Shown piece after piece: positions 35,575 to 44,870 of a DNA stretch of 64,000 nt. The stretch is from Ruminococcaceae bacterium P7 (GTDB lineage: Bacteria > Bacillota > Clostridia > Oscillospirales > Acutalibacteraceae). Under the pieces are notes generated by a model. The model made no database searches and had not been told where the DNA came from. It saw only the letters and a program-made list of their open reading frames with translations. The stretch's first letter is position 1; each line of letters opens with the position of its first letter. The stretch lies in assembly GCA_900100595.1 (NCBI GenBank), contig FMUA01000002.1:1-64000 (forward strand). The letters are read 5' to 3'. The position numbers and the translations under genes are program-made.

Positions 35575-36386
35575 GGCTTCTCCTGTTTGTCGAGCGCCTC
35601 GTGGGAGCGTGTGACAAGCTCCTCGGGGGCAACGTCTGTCAGCGCTTTCGGTTCATCCGATTTTCTGAGATGTATCAGGTACTCAATGTTGCCCTCCGGC
35701 CCCTTGATGGGCGAATAATCAAGGTTGAGCACATCAAAGCCGTTGTGCAGGACAAACTCAAAGATGCCGCGCACTACCTCGGCGTGTACCTTGGGGTCGC
35801 GGACGACGCCCTTTTTGCCGACCTTTTCCCTGCCCGCCTCAAACTGCGGCTTGATCAGACAGACCGCCTCGGCATTTTCCGCCATCAGCTCACGCGCGAC
35901 AGGCAGAATCAGACGAAGTGAGATAAAGCTGACGTCAACGGAAAAGAAGTCGATCGGGTCGGGCACCTGCTCGCGCGTGACCTTGCGCATATTGGTGCGC
36001 TCAAGGTTGACGACGCGCTCGTCGGTGCGCAGCTTCCACGCGAGCTGACCATAGCCGACGTCGATCGCGTAGACCTTTTTCGCGCCGTTCTGGAGCATAC
36101 AGTCGGTAAAGCCTCCTGTGGAAGCGCCGATATCCATCGCGGTTTTGCCGCTGAGGTCAAGTCCGAAGCACCTGATCGCCTTTTCAAGCTTCAAGCCGCC
36201 GCGGCTGACGTAGGGCAGCACACTGCCGCGCACCTCGATTTTGGCGTTCTCGTCATAGGAGGTGCCGCATTTGTCCGCCCTCTGGTTGTCGACATATACC
36301 TGTCCCGCCATGATAACCGCCTTTGCTTTCTCGCGGCTCTCGGCAAGACCCTTTTCAAAGACCAAGATATCCAGTCGTTTTTTCAT
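35571..36386 (-). CDS. tlyA: TlyA-family rRNA 2'-O-methyltransferase
   Basis: 271 residues: an N-terminal S4 domain (KKRLDILVFEKGLAESREKA) followed by an FtsJ-like methyltransferase with DIGASTGGFTDCMLQNGA and SVDVSFISLRLILP. Formerly called hemolysin A; the established role in mycobacteria is ribosomal RNA ribose methylation. Sits between dxs and nadK with 4-base overlaps. Confidence 0.94.
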   Translation of the reverse strand: MKKRLDILVFEKGLAESREKAKAVIMAGQVYVDNQRADKCGTSYDENAKIEVRGSVLPYVSRGGLKLEKAIRCFGLDLSGKTAMDIGASTGGFTDCMLQNGAKKVYAIDVGYGQLAWKLRTDERVVNLERTNMRKVTREQVPDPIDFFSVDVSFISLRLILPVARELMAENAEAVCLIKPQFEAGREKVGKKGVVRDPKVHAEVVRGIFEFVLHNGFDVLNLDYSPIKGPEGNIEYLIHLRKSDEPKALTDVAPEELVTRSHEALDKQEKP

Positions 36387-38248
36387 GCTTTCGTTTCCTT
36401 TTTGATGATGTTCACAATGCCCTCGGTGTCAAACCGCAGCATGTGGAGCGCCTCGTCAACGGTCATTTGCTTGACGAAGCCGTCGCGGATCGCACGGATG
36501 TGATAACAGCCCTCAAAGCCGCTCCATGTGAGCATATCCGAGAAGGTTCTGGCAATGCCGCCGTTGAGGATTCCCTCCTCAAAAAACCACACCTGCTCAA
36601 AGCCGCGCGCGAACTCTATCGTCTGCGGATTGATGGGCTTGATTTTGCAGAGCTTTAAGATACAAACGTCAATGTCCTGCTTTTTCAGCTCCTCCTGCGC
36701 CTTGGCAGCGTAAGAAAAGAGTCTGCCGTAGGTGACAATGAGGAATTTTGCGTCCTCGCTGCCCACGATATTATAGTCAACGCTCTCGTCCGTCAGGCTC
36801 TCGGGACGGTACAGCTCTCCTCCGCGCGGATAGCGCACCGCTACCAGACCGTCTTGAACGTAAATCGCGTTTTTCAGCGTGCTTCTGAGTCCGTCGAAAT
36901 ATGACGGTGAAAAAATGGTTGTGCGCGGAATGGAATTGAGCATTGAGACGTCAAACACGCCCTGATGCGTCTCACCGTCGCTGCCGACGATGCCCGCGCG
37001 GTCAATACCGAGCACCAGATGCAGGTTGCCCAGCGCAGCGTCGTGAATCAGCTGGTCATAGGCACGCTGCAGAAAGGTGGAATACACCGCGAACACGGGA
37101 CGGTAGCCCTTGGAGGACATGCCGCAGCCGAAGGTGACGGCATGCTCCTCCGCGATACCCACATCGAAAAAGCGGTTTTTGTATGTCTTGGCAAATTCAT
37201 TCAGCCCCGTACCGCCCGTCATGGCGGCGGTAATCGCGCAGATTTTGCCGTCGTTCGCGGCAAGCTCGCAGAGCGTCTTGCCGAAAACAGCCGAGAAGCC
37301 CTTGTGACTCGACAGCGGCTCTCCCGAATCGATGTCAAACTGACCGATGCCGTGAAACTCACCCGGATTCTCTTCAGCAGGCTGATAGCCCTTGCCCTTT
37401 TTCGTGACAACGTGCAGCAGCACGGGCTTTGTCTCTTTTTTTGCAGCGTTGAACGCGTTTTCCAGCTCCTCAATATCGTGACCGTCAATCGGACCGAAGT
37501 ACGTGAAACCGAAATCGTCAAAGAGCGTGTTTTTATAGACAAGATTCTTGATACCCGACTTGCTGCGGCGCAGTATCGCCTTGGTCACTCGCCCTATCAG
37601 CGGAATGTGGGACAGAAAATTCTGCGTGCCGCGCTTGACGCGGATATACCACGGCTGGATGCGCACGGTCGTCAGGTAGCGCGGAAAGGCACCGACGTTT
37701 TTGGATATCGACATCTTGTTATCGTTGAGCACAACGATGAAGTTCTTGTTGAATCTGCCCGCGTTGTTGACCGCCTCAAACGCGAGACCTCCCGTAAAGG
37801 AACCGTCTCCGATGACAGCGATGGTGTAGCTGTTGTCGCCGCTGAGCAGCTTGGCATTGGCGATTCCGAACGCCGCCGAAATCGAGGTGCTGCTGTGGCC
37901 TGTATTAAAATCGTCGTAGGGACTCTCTTCGCGCTTGGGAAAGCCCGAGATGCCGTCCTTGAGACGCAGAGTATCAAATTGTTCGTATCTGCCCGTGAGC
38001 AGCTTGTGCGTGTAGCTCTGATGACCCACGTCCCACACAATGCTGTCCTTGGGAAAATGGAAGCAGCGGTGAAGCGCCACCGTCAGCTCTACCACTCCCA
38101 GATTCGGAGACAGATGTCCGCCGTTTACGGACACGACCTCGACGAGCTTCTCGCGGATTTCCGTGCAGAGCGCGGGAATCTCCTGCTCAGGGATGCGCTT
38201 GACATCCTTTGGCGAGCGGATTGCCGAAAGGTGCTTATATTCTCCCAT
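36383..38248 (-). CDS. dxs: 1-Deoxy-D-xylulose-5-phosphate synthase
   Basis: First enzyme of the MEP isoprenoid pathway (pyruvate plus glyceraldehyde-3-phosphate), also feeding thiamine and pyridoxal. 621 residues; TPP motif GDGSFTGGLAFEAVNNAG, catalytic HQSYTHKLLTGR, and the transketolase pyrimidine and C-terminal domains. Follows ispA by 42 bases and overlaps tlyA by 4. Confidence 0.97.
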   Translation of the reverse strand: MGEYKHLSAIRSPKDVKRIPEQEIPALCTEIREKLVEVVSVNGGHLSPNLGVVELTVALHRCFHFPKDSIVWDVGHQSYTHKLLTGRYEQFDTLRLKDGISGFPKREESPYDDFNTGHSSTSISAAFGIANAKLLSGDNSYTIAVIGDGSFTGGLAFEAVNNAGRFNKNFIVVLNDNKMSISKNVGAFPRYLTTVRIQPWYIRVKRGTQNFLSHIPLIGRVTKAILRRSKSGIKNLVYKNTLFDDFGFTYFGPIDGHDIEELENAFNAAKKETKPVLLHVVTKKGKGYQPAEENPGEFHGIGQFDIDSGEPLSSHKGFSAVFGKTLCELAANDGKICAITAAMTGGTGLNEFAKTYKNRFFDVGIAEEHAVTFGCGMSSKGYRPVFAVYSTFLQRAYDQLIHDAALGNLHLVLGIDRAGIVGSDGETHQGVFDVSMLNSIPRTTIFSPSYFDGLRSTLKNAIYVQDGLVAVRYPRGGELYRPESLTDESVDYNIVGSEDAKFLIVTYGRLFSYAAKAQEELKKQDIDVCILKLCKIKPINPQTIEFARGFEQVWFFEEGILNGGIARTFSDMLTWSGFEGCYHIRAIRDGFVKQMTVDEALHMLRFDTEGIVNIIKKETKA

Positions 38249-38290
38249 ATCTTTTTCCGTTCCTGAAATAGTGTTTTTTCTAGAAAAGAA

Positions 38291-39163
38291 TTATTTGTTC
38301 CTTTTTGCCAGCGCCAGCGCGTAATCCCTGAGCGCCTCGGTATCCGCGTCAAAAGCGGAAAGCGCCTCGATTGCCTGATTCGTCAGCTCGTCAACCAGCG
38401 CACGGCATTTTTCGATGCCGAGCAGCGAGACATACGTGCTCTTGCTGTTCTCGTTATCGCTGCCGACAGGCTTTCCCAGCTCCTCATTTGAGGAGGTCTG
38501 GTCGAGAATATCATCCTGAATCTGGAACGCTACACCGATACTCTCGCCGTAGAGTGCGGCGGCACGGCGCTTGTCCGCGCCGGCATTGGCTGCGATACAT
38601 CCCAGCTCACATGCTGCCTGAATCAGACAGGCGGTCTTTTTCTCGTCCATCTCGCGCAGTACCTCAAGGGGCGCGTTCGTATTTTCGCTCTTGAGATCGA
38701 TCACCTGACCGCCGACCATACCGACCGCTCCCGCATAGCGCGCGAGCGTCTTTGCCGCCAGACGGCACGCTCTGTCGCCTGCAAGCTCCGCTGTTTTGTC
38801 ATCGGCGAGCGTTTCAAAGGCGAGCGTCAGCAGCGCGTCACCCGCGAGCAGCGCGATATCCTCGCCGTAGACCTTGTGGTTCGACGGCTTTCCGCGGCGC
38901 AGATCGTCGTCGTCCATACAGGGCAGATCGTCGTGAATCAGCGAATAGGTGTGAATCATCTCCACCGCGCACGCAAACGGAAGCGCCGCCTCCTCGCTGC
39001 CGCCGCAGAGCCTTGCAAACTCCAGCACAAGCCGCGGTCTGACACGCTTTCCGCCCGCTTCAAGGCTGTAGCGCATCGCGTCGATCAGCACGCCCTCGCG
39101 GCAGTTTTTGTCAGGCAGACAGCCGTAAAGCGCGTTTTCAATCCTTTGTATCATCTCAGACAT
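38291..39163 (-). CDS. ispA: Farnesyl diphosphate synthase (short-chain polyprenyl synthetase)
   Basis: 290 residues from the ATG at 39161-39163 with GGGGTG upstream. First Asp-rich motif HDDLPCMDDDDLRRG and second QDDILDQ define a prenyltransferase; size and operon position with dxs and xseB fit geranyl/farnesyl diphosphate synthase feeding undecaprenyl and quinone synthesis. Overlaps xseB by 8 bases. Confidence 0.95.
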   Translation of the reverse strand: MSEMIQRIENALYGCLPDKNCREGVLIDAMRYSLEAGGKRVRPRLVLEFARLCGGSEEAALPFACAVEMIHTYSLIHDDLPCMDDDDLRRGKPSNHKVYGEDIALLAGDALLTLAFETLADDKTAELAGDRACRLAAKTLARYAGAVGMVGGQVIDLKSENTNAPLEVLREMDEKKTACLIQAACELGCIAANAGADKRRAAALYGESIGVAFQIQDDILDQTSSNEELGKPVGSDNENSKSTYVSLLGIEKCRALVDELTNQAIEALSAFDADTEALRDYALALAKRNK

Positions 39164-39374
39164 CTTCCTCACCCCTTTGCTCGACAATCCTTTTGTGTAT
39201 ATCGGTGATCTGTCCCTTATAGGCGTCCAGTTCCCCGACGCAGTAGCTCAGCAATTCGCACGCCTTCGCGTAGAGCGCCATGCTGTCGGCGAGTGAAAGA
39301 CTTTCGTCCTCCAGCTTGCCGACGGTTTCATCGAGCAGTTTGTTCGCCTGTTCAAAGGTCATTTTTTCTTCCAT
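39156..39374 (-). CDS. xseB: Exodeoxyribonuclease VII small subunit
   Basis: 72 residues, helical: MTFEQANKLLDETVGKLED, then SLSLADSMALYAKACELL. Binds XseA to form the ssDNA exonuclease. xseA, normally just upstream, is missing here; the upstream neighbour is whiA, with a 23-base overlap. Strong GGAGG site supports the start. Confidence 0.93.
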   Translation of the reverse strand: MEEKMTFEQANKLLDETVGKLEDESLSLADSMALYAKACELLSYCVGELDAYKGQITDIHKRIVEQRGEEDV

Positions 39375-40299
39375 TGTTCTCCTCCAAGCCGCCCGCGTAT
39401 TCCAGCAGACGCTGCATTCTGTGATTAGCGCCGCTGCGGCTGATGGGAACAGACAGGTTCGCGCCTAAGTCCCGCAGCGACATCTCGGGATTCTCCAGCC
39501 TGAGCAGCGCGATTTCCCGCAAATCGTCGGGCAGGCTTTCCAGTCCCCTGCCGCGCTTGATTCTTTCGATCGCGTCCAGCTGTCTCGCCGAGGCGGAGGC
39601 AACCTTGCCGATATTGGCAATCTCTCCGTTGATGCGGCGGTTGATATTGTTGCGCACCTGCTTGACCGCCTTGGTGCCCATGATCTCCATCGCCTGTATC
39701 GGCGCGCCTATGTAGGTGAGCAGGTCGCAAATCTGCTCGCTGCCCTTGAAATAAACGATATAGTTCCCGTTGCGGACAACGGTTTTCGGCGTAAACGCAC
39801 ATTCCGTCACCTCGCTGAGTATCTTGCACAAATCCGCCGCTAGATTTTTGTAGGGAACGCAAAACTCCGCGTGATAGCTCTTCATCGGGTCGGATACCGA
39901 ACCGCAGCTGAGAAATACGCCCCTGACAAACGCCGCCGACAGCTCCTCACTCGATACGTTCGCGCGGTTGACACGCAGCGTCACCTCTTTGCCGCTGTGA
40001 CCGAAGGATTCGTACACCCTGCGGCACTCGTCGGAATCGATCAGAAGCAGCTTGTATAGCTTGGTTTCTCCCGACTTGGGGCTGAGAGTGGTCTGCTTCT
40101 CGATGATCGGCATAAAGAGGTTTTGCAGCAGAAAGGTGAGCTTTCTTCCCGCGTGAACGCTCTCTGTGGTAAATACGATTTGATTGTCCCGAAAGACCTT
40201 GCCGAACAGCAGCATGCCGTACAGCTCCGCGCGGAGCGTGTCGCGGTCAAAGCTCTCTCTGAGACTTAGCTCACGCTTGACTTCTGATGAAAAGGACAT
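39352..40299 (-). CDS. whiA: WhiA-family DNA-binding regulator
   Basis: 315 residues: an N-terminal LAGLIDADG-like domain (SFSSEVKRELSL, AELYGMLLFGK, AFVRGVFLSCGSV) and a C-terminal helix-turn-helix (ENPEMSLRDLGANLSVPISR). Required for sporulation septation in Streptomyces, affecting division and chromosome segregation in Bacillus. Start at 40297-40299 behind AGGTG. It follows rapZ by 7 bases; the yvcK/glmR gene usually between them is absent. Confidence 0.93.
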   Translation of the reverse strand: MSFSSEVKRELSLRESFDRDTLRAELYGMLLFGKVFRDNQIVFTTESVHAGRKLTFLLQNLFMPIIEKQTTLSPKSGETKLYKLLLIDSDECRRVYESFGHSGKEVTLRVNRANVSSEELSAAFVRGVFLSCGSVSDPMKSYHAEFCVPYKNLAADLCKILSEVTECAFTPKTVVRNGNYIVYFKGSEQICDLLTYIGAPIQAMEIMGTKAVKQVRNNINRRINGEIANIGKVASASARQLDAIERIKRGRGLESLPDDLREIALLRLENPEMSLRDLGANLSVPISRSGANHRMQRLLEYAGGLEENNGRKNDL

Positions 40300-40306
40300 A
40301 TCGCAC

Positions 40307-41170
40307 CTATTTCCTCGCATCTCTGTGCTGAATGACACATCGGTATCCCAGCCTGCGGAAATGCTCATGAAAGACTCTCGCGATCGTCACGCTGCGGTGC
40401 TGACCGCCTGTACAGCCGACTGCGACAACCAGCTCGCTTTTCCCCTCCTGAAGATAGAGCGGAACGGAATAATCGAGCAGCGCAAGGGAATGTTTGAGAA
40501 AGCCCTCTGTCTCCTTGCAGCCGAGCACATAGTCCCGAACCTCCTGATTCAGCCCTGTCAGCTGCTTGAGTGAGGGAATGTAGAAGGGATTCGGCAAACA
40601 CCGTACATCGAAAACCATATCCGCCTCCAGCGGAATGCCGCGCTTGAAGCCGAAGGACATAAAGGTCAGGGTGATTCCCTGCGTGGTGTCCTGCATAAAC
40701 ATCGACATCACGCGCTCGCGCAGCTGCTTGTTGGACATATATGTGGTGTCAATGTGATAGTCCGCAAGCCGCTTGACGGGAATCAGCAGCGATCTCTCGT
40801 ACTCAACCGCCTCGGTGACAGAGCTTTCCTTGAGACGCTCCGCAAGCGGATGCTTCCGCCGTGTTTCCTTGTAGCGCATGATCAGCTTGTCGGTTTTTGC
40901 GTCCAGAAAAAGCACCTTGACATTGTTTTGCGATTTCTTAAATTCCCGGATTTCAGCGGTCATCTGCTCATAGTTCTCGTTGCCGCGCACATCCACCACT
41001 ACCGCGACCCGCTTCATTCCCGCGTCCGCGGAGGATTGGCAGAGGTTATACAGCGTCGAAAGCAGCGACGACGGGATATTATCGACGCAGTAACAGCCGA
41101 TATCCTCCAACACATGCAGGGCGGTGGTTTTTCCCGCTCCCGACATTCCCGATATGATGATAAATTCCAT
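40307..41170 (-). CDS. rapZ: RapZ/YvcJ-family nucleotide-binding protein
   Basis: 287 residues. P-loop SGMSGAGKTTALHVLEDIG at the N-terminus, and the C-terminal domain with VGCTGGQHRSVTIA. In E. coli RapZ guides RNase E to a small RNA controlling GlmS; in Firmicutes YvcJ is a GTPase of less clear role, affecting competence. Part of the hprK-murB-rapZ-whiA run. Confidence 0.94.
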   Translation of the reverse strand: MEFIIISGMSGAGKTTALHVLEDIGCYCVDNIPSSLLSTLYNLCQSSADAGMKRVAVVVDVRGNENYEQMTAEIREFKKSQNNVKVLFLDAKTDKLIMRYKETRRKHPLAERLKESSVTEAVEYERSLLIPVKRLADYHIDTTYMSNKQLRERVMSMFMQDTTQGITLTFMSFGFKRGIPLEADMVFDVRCLPNPFYIPSLKQLTGLNQEVRDYVLGCKETEGFLKHSLALLDYSVPLYLQEGKSELVVAVGCTGGQHRSVTIARVFHEHFRRLGYRCVIQHRDARK

Positions 41171-41194
41171 TCCGATTCCCTTGCTATATTTCTG

Positions 41195-42100
41195 CTATAG
41201 AATAATCAATTCGCATTCGAGCGTATAGCCCGTCTTGTCGGCGACCTCGGTCTGTACCTCGCGGATCAGCGATTTGACGTCATGCGCCGTCGCCCTGCCT
41301 GTATTAATGATGAAGCCCGCGTGCTTCTCGCTGACCTGCGCGCCGCCGTGGCTCTTTCCCTTGAGTCCGCACTGCTCGATCAGCGCACCCGCAAACGCGC
41401 CCTCGGGACGCTTGAATACGCTGCCTGCGCTGGGATATTCCAGCGGCTGCTTATCGGTTCTTCTGCCGAGGTAATCATCCATTTTCGCGCGGATATCCTT
41501 CGGCGCGCCGTGGCTCATTCTGAGGGTGACGCCCGTAATGATATATTTATTTTGGCGGTAGACGCTCGTGCGGTAGCCGAAAGCAAGGTCATCCTTCTCG
41601 ATCCTGCCCATCGCGCCGTTCTTGTCCATGTGGGACACGCTGTATACGACGTCCTTCATCTCGCCGCCGTAAGCGCCCGCGTTCATGAACACCGCACCGC
41701 CGACGGTTCCCGGGATACCCCAGGCAAATTCCAGACCCGTCAATCCGCATTTGAGCGCGAATTTGCTCAGAGCGGCTAGCGTCGCTCCCGCGCCGCAGTA
41801 GATGGTCGTGTCGTCCACCAGCGAGATCTTGCGGAAATCGCCGTCAAGACGGATCACCACGCCGCGGTAACCGTCGTCGCTGACAAGGACGTTGCTGCCG
41901 TTGCCGAGAATCAAATAGTCGATATCCGACTCCTCACACTCCTTGAGAATCGCGCTGAGACTGCTCAGCGTCGTTACCTTTATGTAGGCATCAGCTGTTC
42001 CGCCGATCTTAAAGGTCGTGTGCCTGCTGAGCGGCTCATCCTTGCGCGCCTCACAGCCGAGAATCTTTGCCAAATCGAAAATGATGTCTGTTTTGTCCAT
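41195..42100 (-). CDS. murB: UDP-N-acetylmuramate dehydrogenase
   Basis: 301 residues; FAD-dependent reduction of UDP-GlcNAc-enolpyruvate to UDP-MurNAc. FAD-binding HTTFKIGGTADAY and GNGSNVLVSDDGYRG; GIPGTVGGAVFMNAGAYGGE; catalytic region SAGSVFKRPEG. Located between hprK and rapZ, as in many Clostridia. Confidence 0.96.
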   Translation of the reverse strand: MDKTDIIFDLAKILGCEARKDEPLSRHTTFKIGGTADAYIKVTTLSSLSAILKECEESDIDYLILGNGSNVLVSDDGYRGVVIRLDGDFRKISLVDDTTIYCGAGATLAALSKFALKCGLTGLEFAWGIPGTVGGAVFMNAGAYGGEMKDVVYSVSHMDKNGAMGRIEKDDLAFGYRTSVYRQNKYIITGVTLRMSHGAPKDIRAKMDDYLGRRTDKQPLEYPSAGSVFKRPEGAFAGALIEQCGLKGKSHGGAQVSEKHAGFIINTGRATAHDVKSLIREVQTEVADKTGYTLECELIIL

Positions 42101-42136
42101 ATCTCTCTCCCGAATAGTTGTCTTGATCGGAACCCA

Positions 42137-43102
42137 TCAGTCCCAGGTGTCTACAATTTTCCTCTGCGGCTCGGGCATGGAAGCCAGATCCATTCCCAGA
42201 TTGACCAGCAAATCCTTCGCGGCGTTGTAGCCCATCTTTTTCTGTCTGTTGTTCATGGCGGCAACCTCGATGATGACCGCGAGGTTACGGCCGGGCTTGA
42301 CGGGAATCGTCAGCGACGGCACCTCTACGCCGAGGATTTTCATATATTCGCTGTCCAGACCCATGCGGTCATAGACCTTCGCGTTTTCCCAAAGCTCCAG
42401 ATTGACGACCATGTCGATCTTTTCCTGCATCTTGACCGCGCCCATACCGAAGAGCTGGCGCGCATTGATGATGCCGATGCCGCGCAGCTCGATAAAGTGG
42501 CGGATATTCTCGGGCGCCTTGCCGATCAGGGTGTTGACGTTCGTCCTGAGTATCTCGACCGCGTCGTCCGCGACAAGGCGGTGTCCGCGCTTGATCAGCT
42601 CAATGGCGGTCTCACTCTTTCCGACGCCGCTGTCGCCGATCAGCAGGCAGCCTTCGCCGTAGACCTCTACCAGCACTCCGTGGCGCGTAATGCGCGGAGC
42701 CAGCTCGCGGTTGAGGAACTGTACCAGACGTGCCGTCAGATCTGAGGTGTTTTCATCGGTGGCGAGAATCGAAACCTTGTGCAGCTTCGCGCTCTCCAAA
42801 ATGACATTTGTCGGCTCGATCTGGCGGCAAATAATCACGGCGGGAGGACCAAAGCTGAATATCGACTCAATGACCATCTTCTGCGCTTCCGAGCCGAAGC
42901 GTCCGAGATAGGCAAATTCGGTGTTGCCGAGAACCTGGATGCGCTTGTTATCAAAAAATTCAAAATAACCTGTCAGCTCCAGACCCGGTCGGTTGATTTC
43001 TACGGTTGAGATGTTGGTTTGCTCATAGTTATCCGCGATATAGACCTTCTCGAGTCCGAGACTGTCAACGATTCTGGATAAGGGTACTGAAAATTCAGAC
43101 AT
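42137..43102 (-). CDS. hprK: HPr kinase/phosphorylase
   Basis: 321 residues. It phosphorylates HPr on Ser46 in carbon catabolite control. Walker A GDSGVGKSETAIELIKRGHR, HPrK signature LRGIGIINARQLFG, and an N-terminal MurF-like domain. First gene of the ~17-kb minus-strand run; its promoter region carries a perfect palindrome. Confidence 0.97.
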   Translation of the reverse strand: MSEFSVPLSRIVDSLGLEKVYIADNYEQTNISTVEINRPGLELTGYFEFFDNKRIQVLGNTEFAYLGRFGSEAQKMVIESIFSFGPPAVIICRQIEPTNVILESAKLHKVSILATDENTSDLTARLVQFLNRELAPRITRHGVLVEVYGEGCLLIGDSGVGKSETAIELIKRGHRLVADDAVEILRTNVNTLIGKAPENIRHFIELRGIGIINARQLFGMGAVKMQEKIDMVVNLELWENAKVYDRMGLDSEYMKILGVEVPSLTIPVKPGRNLAVIIEVAAMNNRQKKMGYNAAKDLLVNLGMDLASMPEPQRKIVDTWD

Positions 43103-43134
43103 ACTGCCACCGCCTTTGTTGATTTGGGTATATT

Positions 43135-43180
43135 TACGGTATCATATCATTTTGATACCGTATAGTTACGTTATATTATA
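43135..43180 (-). promoter_or_regulatory. hprK promoter with downstream palindrome
   Basis: A TATAAT -10 lies at 43175-43180 (minus strand) with a weak -35. Just downstream, where transcription should begin, is a perfect inverted repeat TACGGTATCA/TGATACCGTA (43135-43144 and 43153-43162, 8-base spacer). No T-run follows, so it is more like an operator or leader hairpin than a terminator. Confidence 0.65.
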
Positions 43181-43234
43181 CAACAAATCGCGGCTAAGAT
43201 AAAGTCTTTTAATGAAATATCTGACATTTTATTT

Positions 43235-43822
43235 TTATTTTTTCGGTATTATTTCAAATTCACTCACTTTTAATTCTTTTTCAGAACTAACAAGCGGTAC
43301 GGTAAAGGATTCTCCGTCCTCTCGGGCGAATTGATTGAAGATACTGAGGTAGTTGATACTGACCTCGGGATGATTTTTCTTTAGAAGAATCAACTGTTCC
43401 TCAATCACACGCTGCACACGGTTGGTTCTGCGGATTTGCTCCATCGTTTCCGCGTCGCAGAGCGTGACGTAAGCAATCGGAGAAAAGGACGGCTGCGTGG
43501 AGATGAAGTCGACATCGGATTCCATCACGTCCTCATATACCTCTTTTTCGATCAGCAGCAGCTCGAGCTTTGCGAGGGACAGATGCGGGATATACGCTTC
43601 TTTTGCCAGCCTGCACGCCTGCTCAAAGGACTCCGCACGGACATCCACACCCCACGGCGTATCGCCGCTTGTCAGGCGGTAGAAGGTATAAACCAGCTCT
43701 CCGTTCTGTCTGTGGACGCTTACGTTCTCGATGATCGCGGCGGTTTCAATCTGACGCGAGGCGCTGCAGCCCGTCAGCAGCAGCGCCAGTATGCTTAATA
43801 CTATGCAGATTCCCCTGCTCAT
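43235..43822 (-). CDS. GerAC-like spore germination lipoprotein, short
   Basis: 195 residues. Lipobox LLLTGCSAS at the N-terminus (Cys about 19), followed by a region like the start of GerAC/GerKC proteins (IETAAIIENVSVHR, then VRAESFEQACRLAKEAY and HLSLAKLELLLIEKEVYED). Usual C subunits are roughly 350-400 residues, so about half is missing, with no sign of a frameshift before the stop. It overlaps gerAB by 77 bases. A functional short subunit is possible, as is degradation. Confidence 0.75.
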   Translation of the reverse strand: MSRGICIVLSILALLLTGCSASRQIETAAIIENVSVHRQNGELVYTFYRLTSGDTPWGVDVRAESFEQACRLAKEAYIPHLSLAKLELLLIEKEVYEDVMESDVDFISTQPSFSPIAYVTLCDAETMEQIRRTNRVQRVIEEQLILLKKNHPEVSINYLSIFNQFAREDGESFTVPLVSSEKELKVSEFEIIPKK

Positions 43823-44870
43823 TTGACTTCCTCCCTATCAAAATACCGATCAGCGGCATCACAGCCGCTACTGCCGCCGTTACTGCGGCAAACAGCGTCG
43901 GATCGGTTAATATTTCTTTTACAGAATTATTTGTCGCTGCTATTACATCTCCCGCCAGAATCAAAGCGGCAAACAGCGGTATTGCCTTTGTCCGGCAGCC
44001 CTCCTCCGCGCTGCGCGTGATGCCGCACAACAGCAGCGACACGATCATAAACACCGACATGGTGCTCAGACCTTGATAAAAGCTCTCGATGCCCGCGAAG
44101 GATGCGAAATGTGCCACACGCGAGAGCAAAAAGGTCTGGAATCCTTGGCGACGTGCGTAATCCCCCAGAGCGAAGCAGATAAAAAACACTACCGCCGTGT
44201 ACTTCAAGCCCGTAAACAGCAGAGCGAATATCGGTTGACGCAGGCGAAAATTCTGCGTACTGTCCGAAAGGCAGGCAAAAATCGGAATCACAAAGGCGGG
44301 CGTGATAAAATAGACGACGTTCTGAAAAAACTCTCCGATGCCTCCGCTGAGCGCAAAGGTGCAGTGCGCCCAATCCAGCTCCGAAATACTGCCGCCGAAC
44401 ATCAGGAAATTCGTCACCATCGCGAACACAAACAGGAACACGCCGAAACGCGAAATGACGTTGACTCCCTTCAGCGCGGCATACACACAGCAGACGAGCA
44501 GCAGTACCGTTATCAGACAGGGCGACACCTCGGGAAAATATTTGGTGTGGAACATCTCCGTGTAGGGCAGCAGAAAATAGAGCGCCGTATAGACAAAATA
44601 GCAGGCGTAGACCGTCATAACCGGTATTTTGAGCTTTGGCAAGCTGTCCGACACCAGGCTGACAACGTCGCGGTCAAAATGTGTTTTGATATAAACAGCA
44701 GGCAGAAAGAGCAGAAAACAAACCGATAATCCCGCGAAAATGCCGATGAGCTGAGAGGTAAAGGAGGTATCCGCCGCGATACTATCATTCTGTAAAAGAA
44801 TAATAGAACAGGCGCACAGCATCAGTGCCAGCAGGAACCGCTTGGATGAAAAAGCCGTTTTAGTCTGCAT
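43746..44870 (-). CDS. GerAB-family germination receptor permease subunit
   Basis: 374 residues with about ten membrane helices in the amino-acid-permease-like fold of GerAB/GerKB (TSFTSQLIGIFAGLSVCFLL near the N-terminus). The start at 44868-44870 follows GGAGGTG and overlaps the gerAA gene end by 11 bases. In GerA receptors the B subunit recognises the germinant; the ligand cannot be predicted. Confidence 0.85.
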   Translation of the reverse strand: MQTKTAFSSKRFLLALMLCACSIILLQNDSIAADTSFTSQLIGIFAGLSVCFLLFLPAVYIKTHFDRDVVSLVSDSLPKLKIPVMTVYACYFVYTALYFLLPYTEMFHTKYFPEVSPCLITVLLLVCCVYAALKGVNVISRFGVFLFVFAMVTNFLMFGGSISELDWAHCTFALSGGIGEFFQNVVYFITPAFVIPIFACLSDSTQNFRLRQPIFALLFTGLKYTAVVFFICFALGDYARRQGFQTFLLSRVAHFASFAGIESFYQGLSTMSVFMIVSLLLCGITRSAEEGCRTKAIPLFAALILAGDVIAATNNSVKEILTDPTLFAAVTAAVAAVMPLIGILIGRKSNEQGNLHSIKHTGAAADGLQRLASD

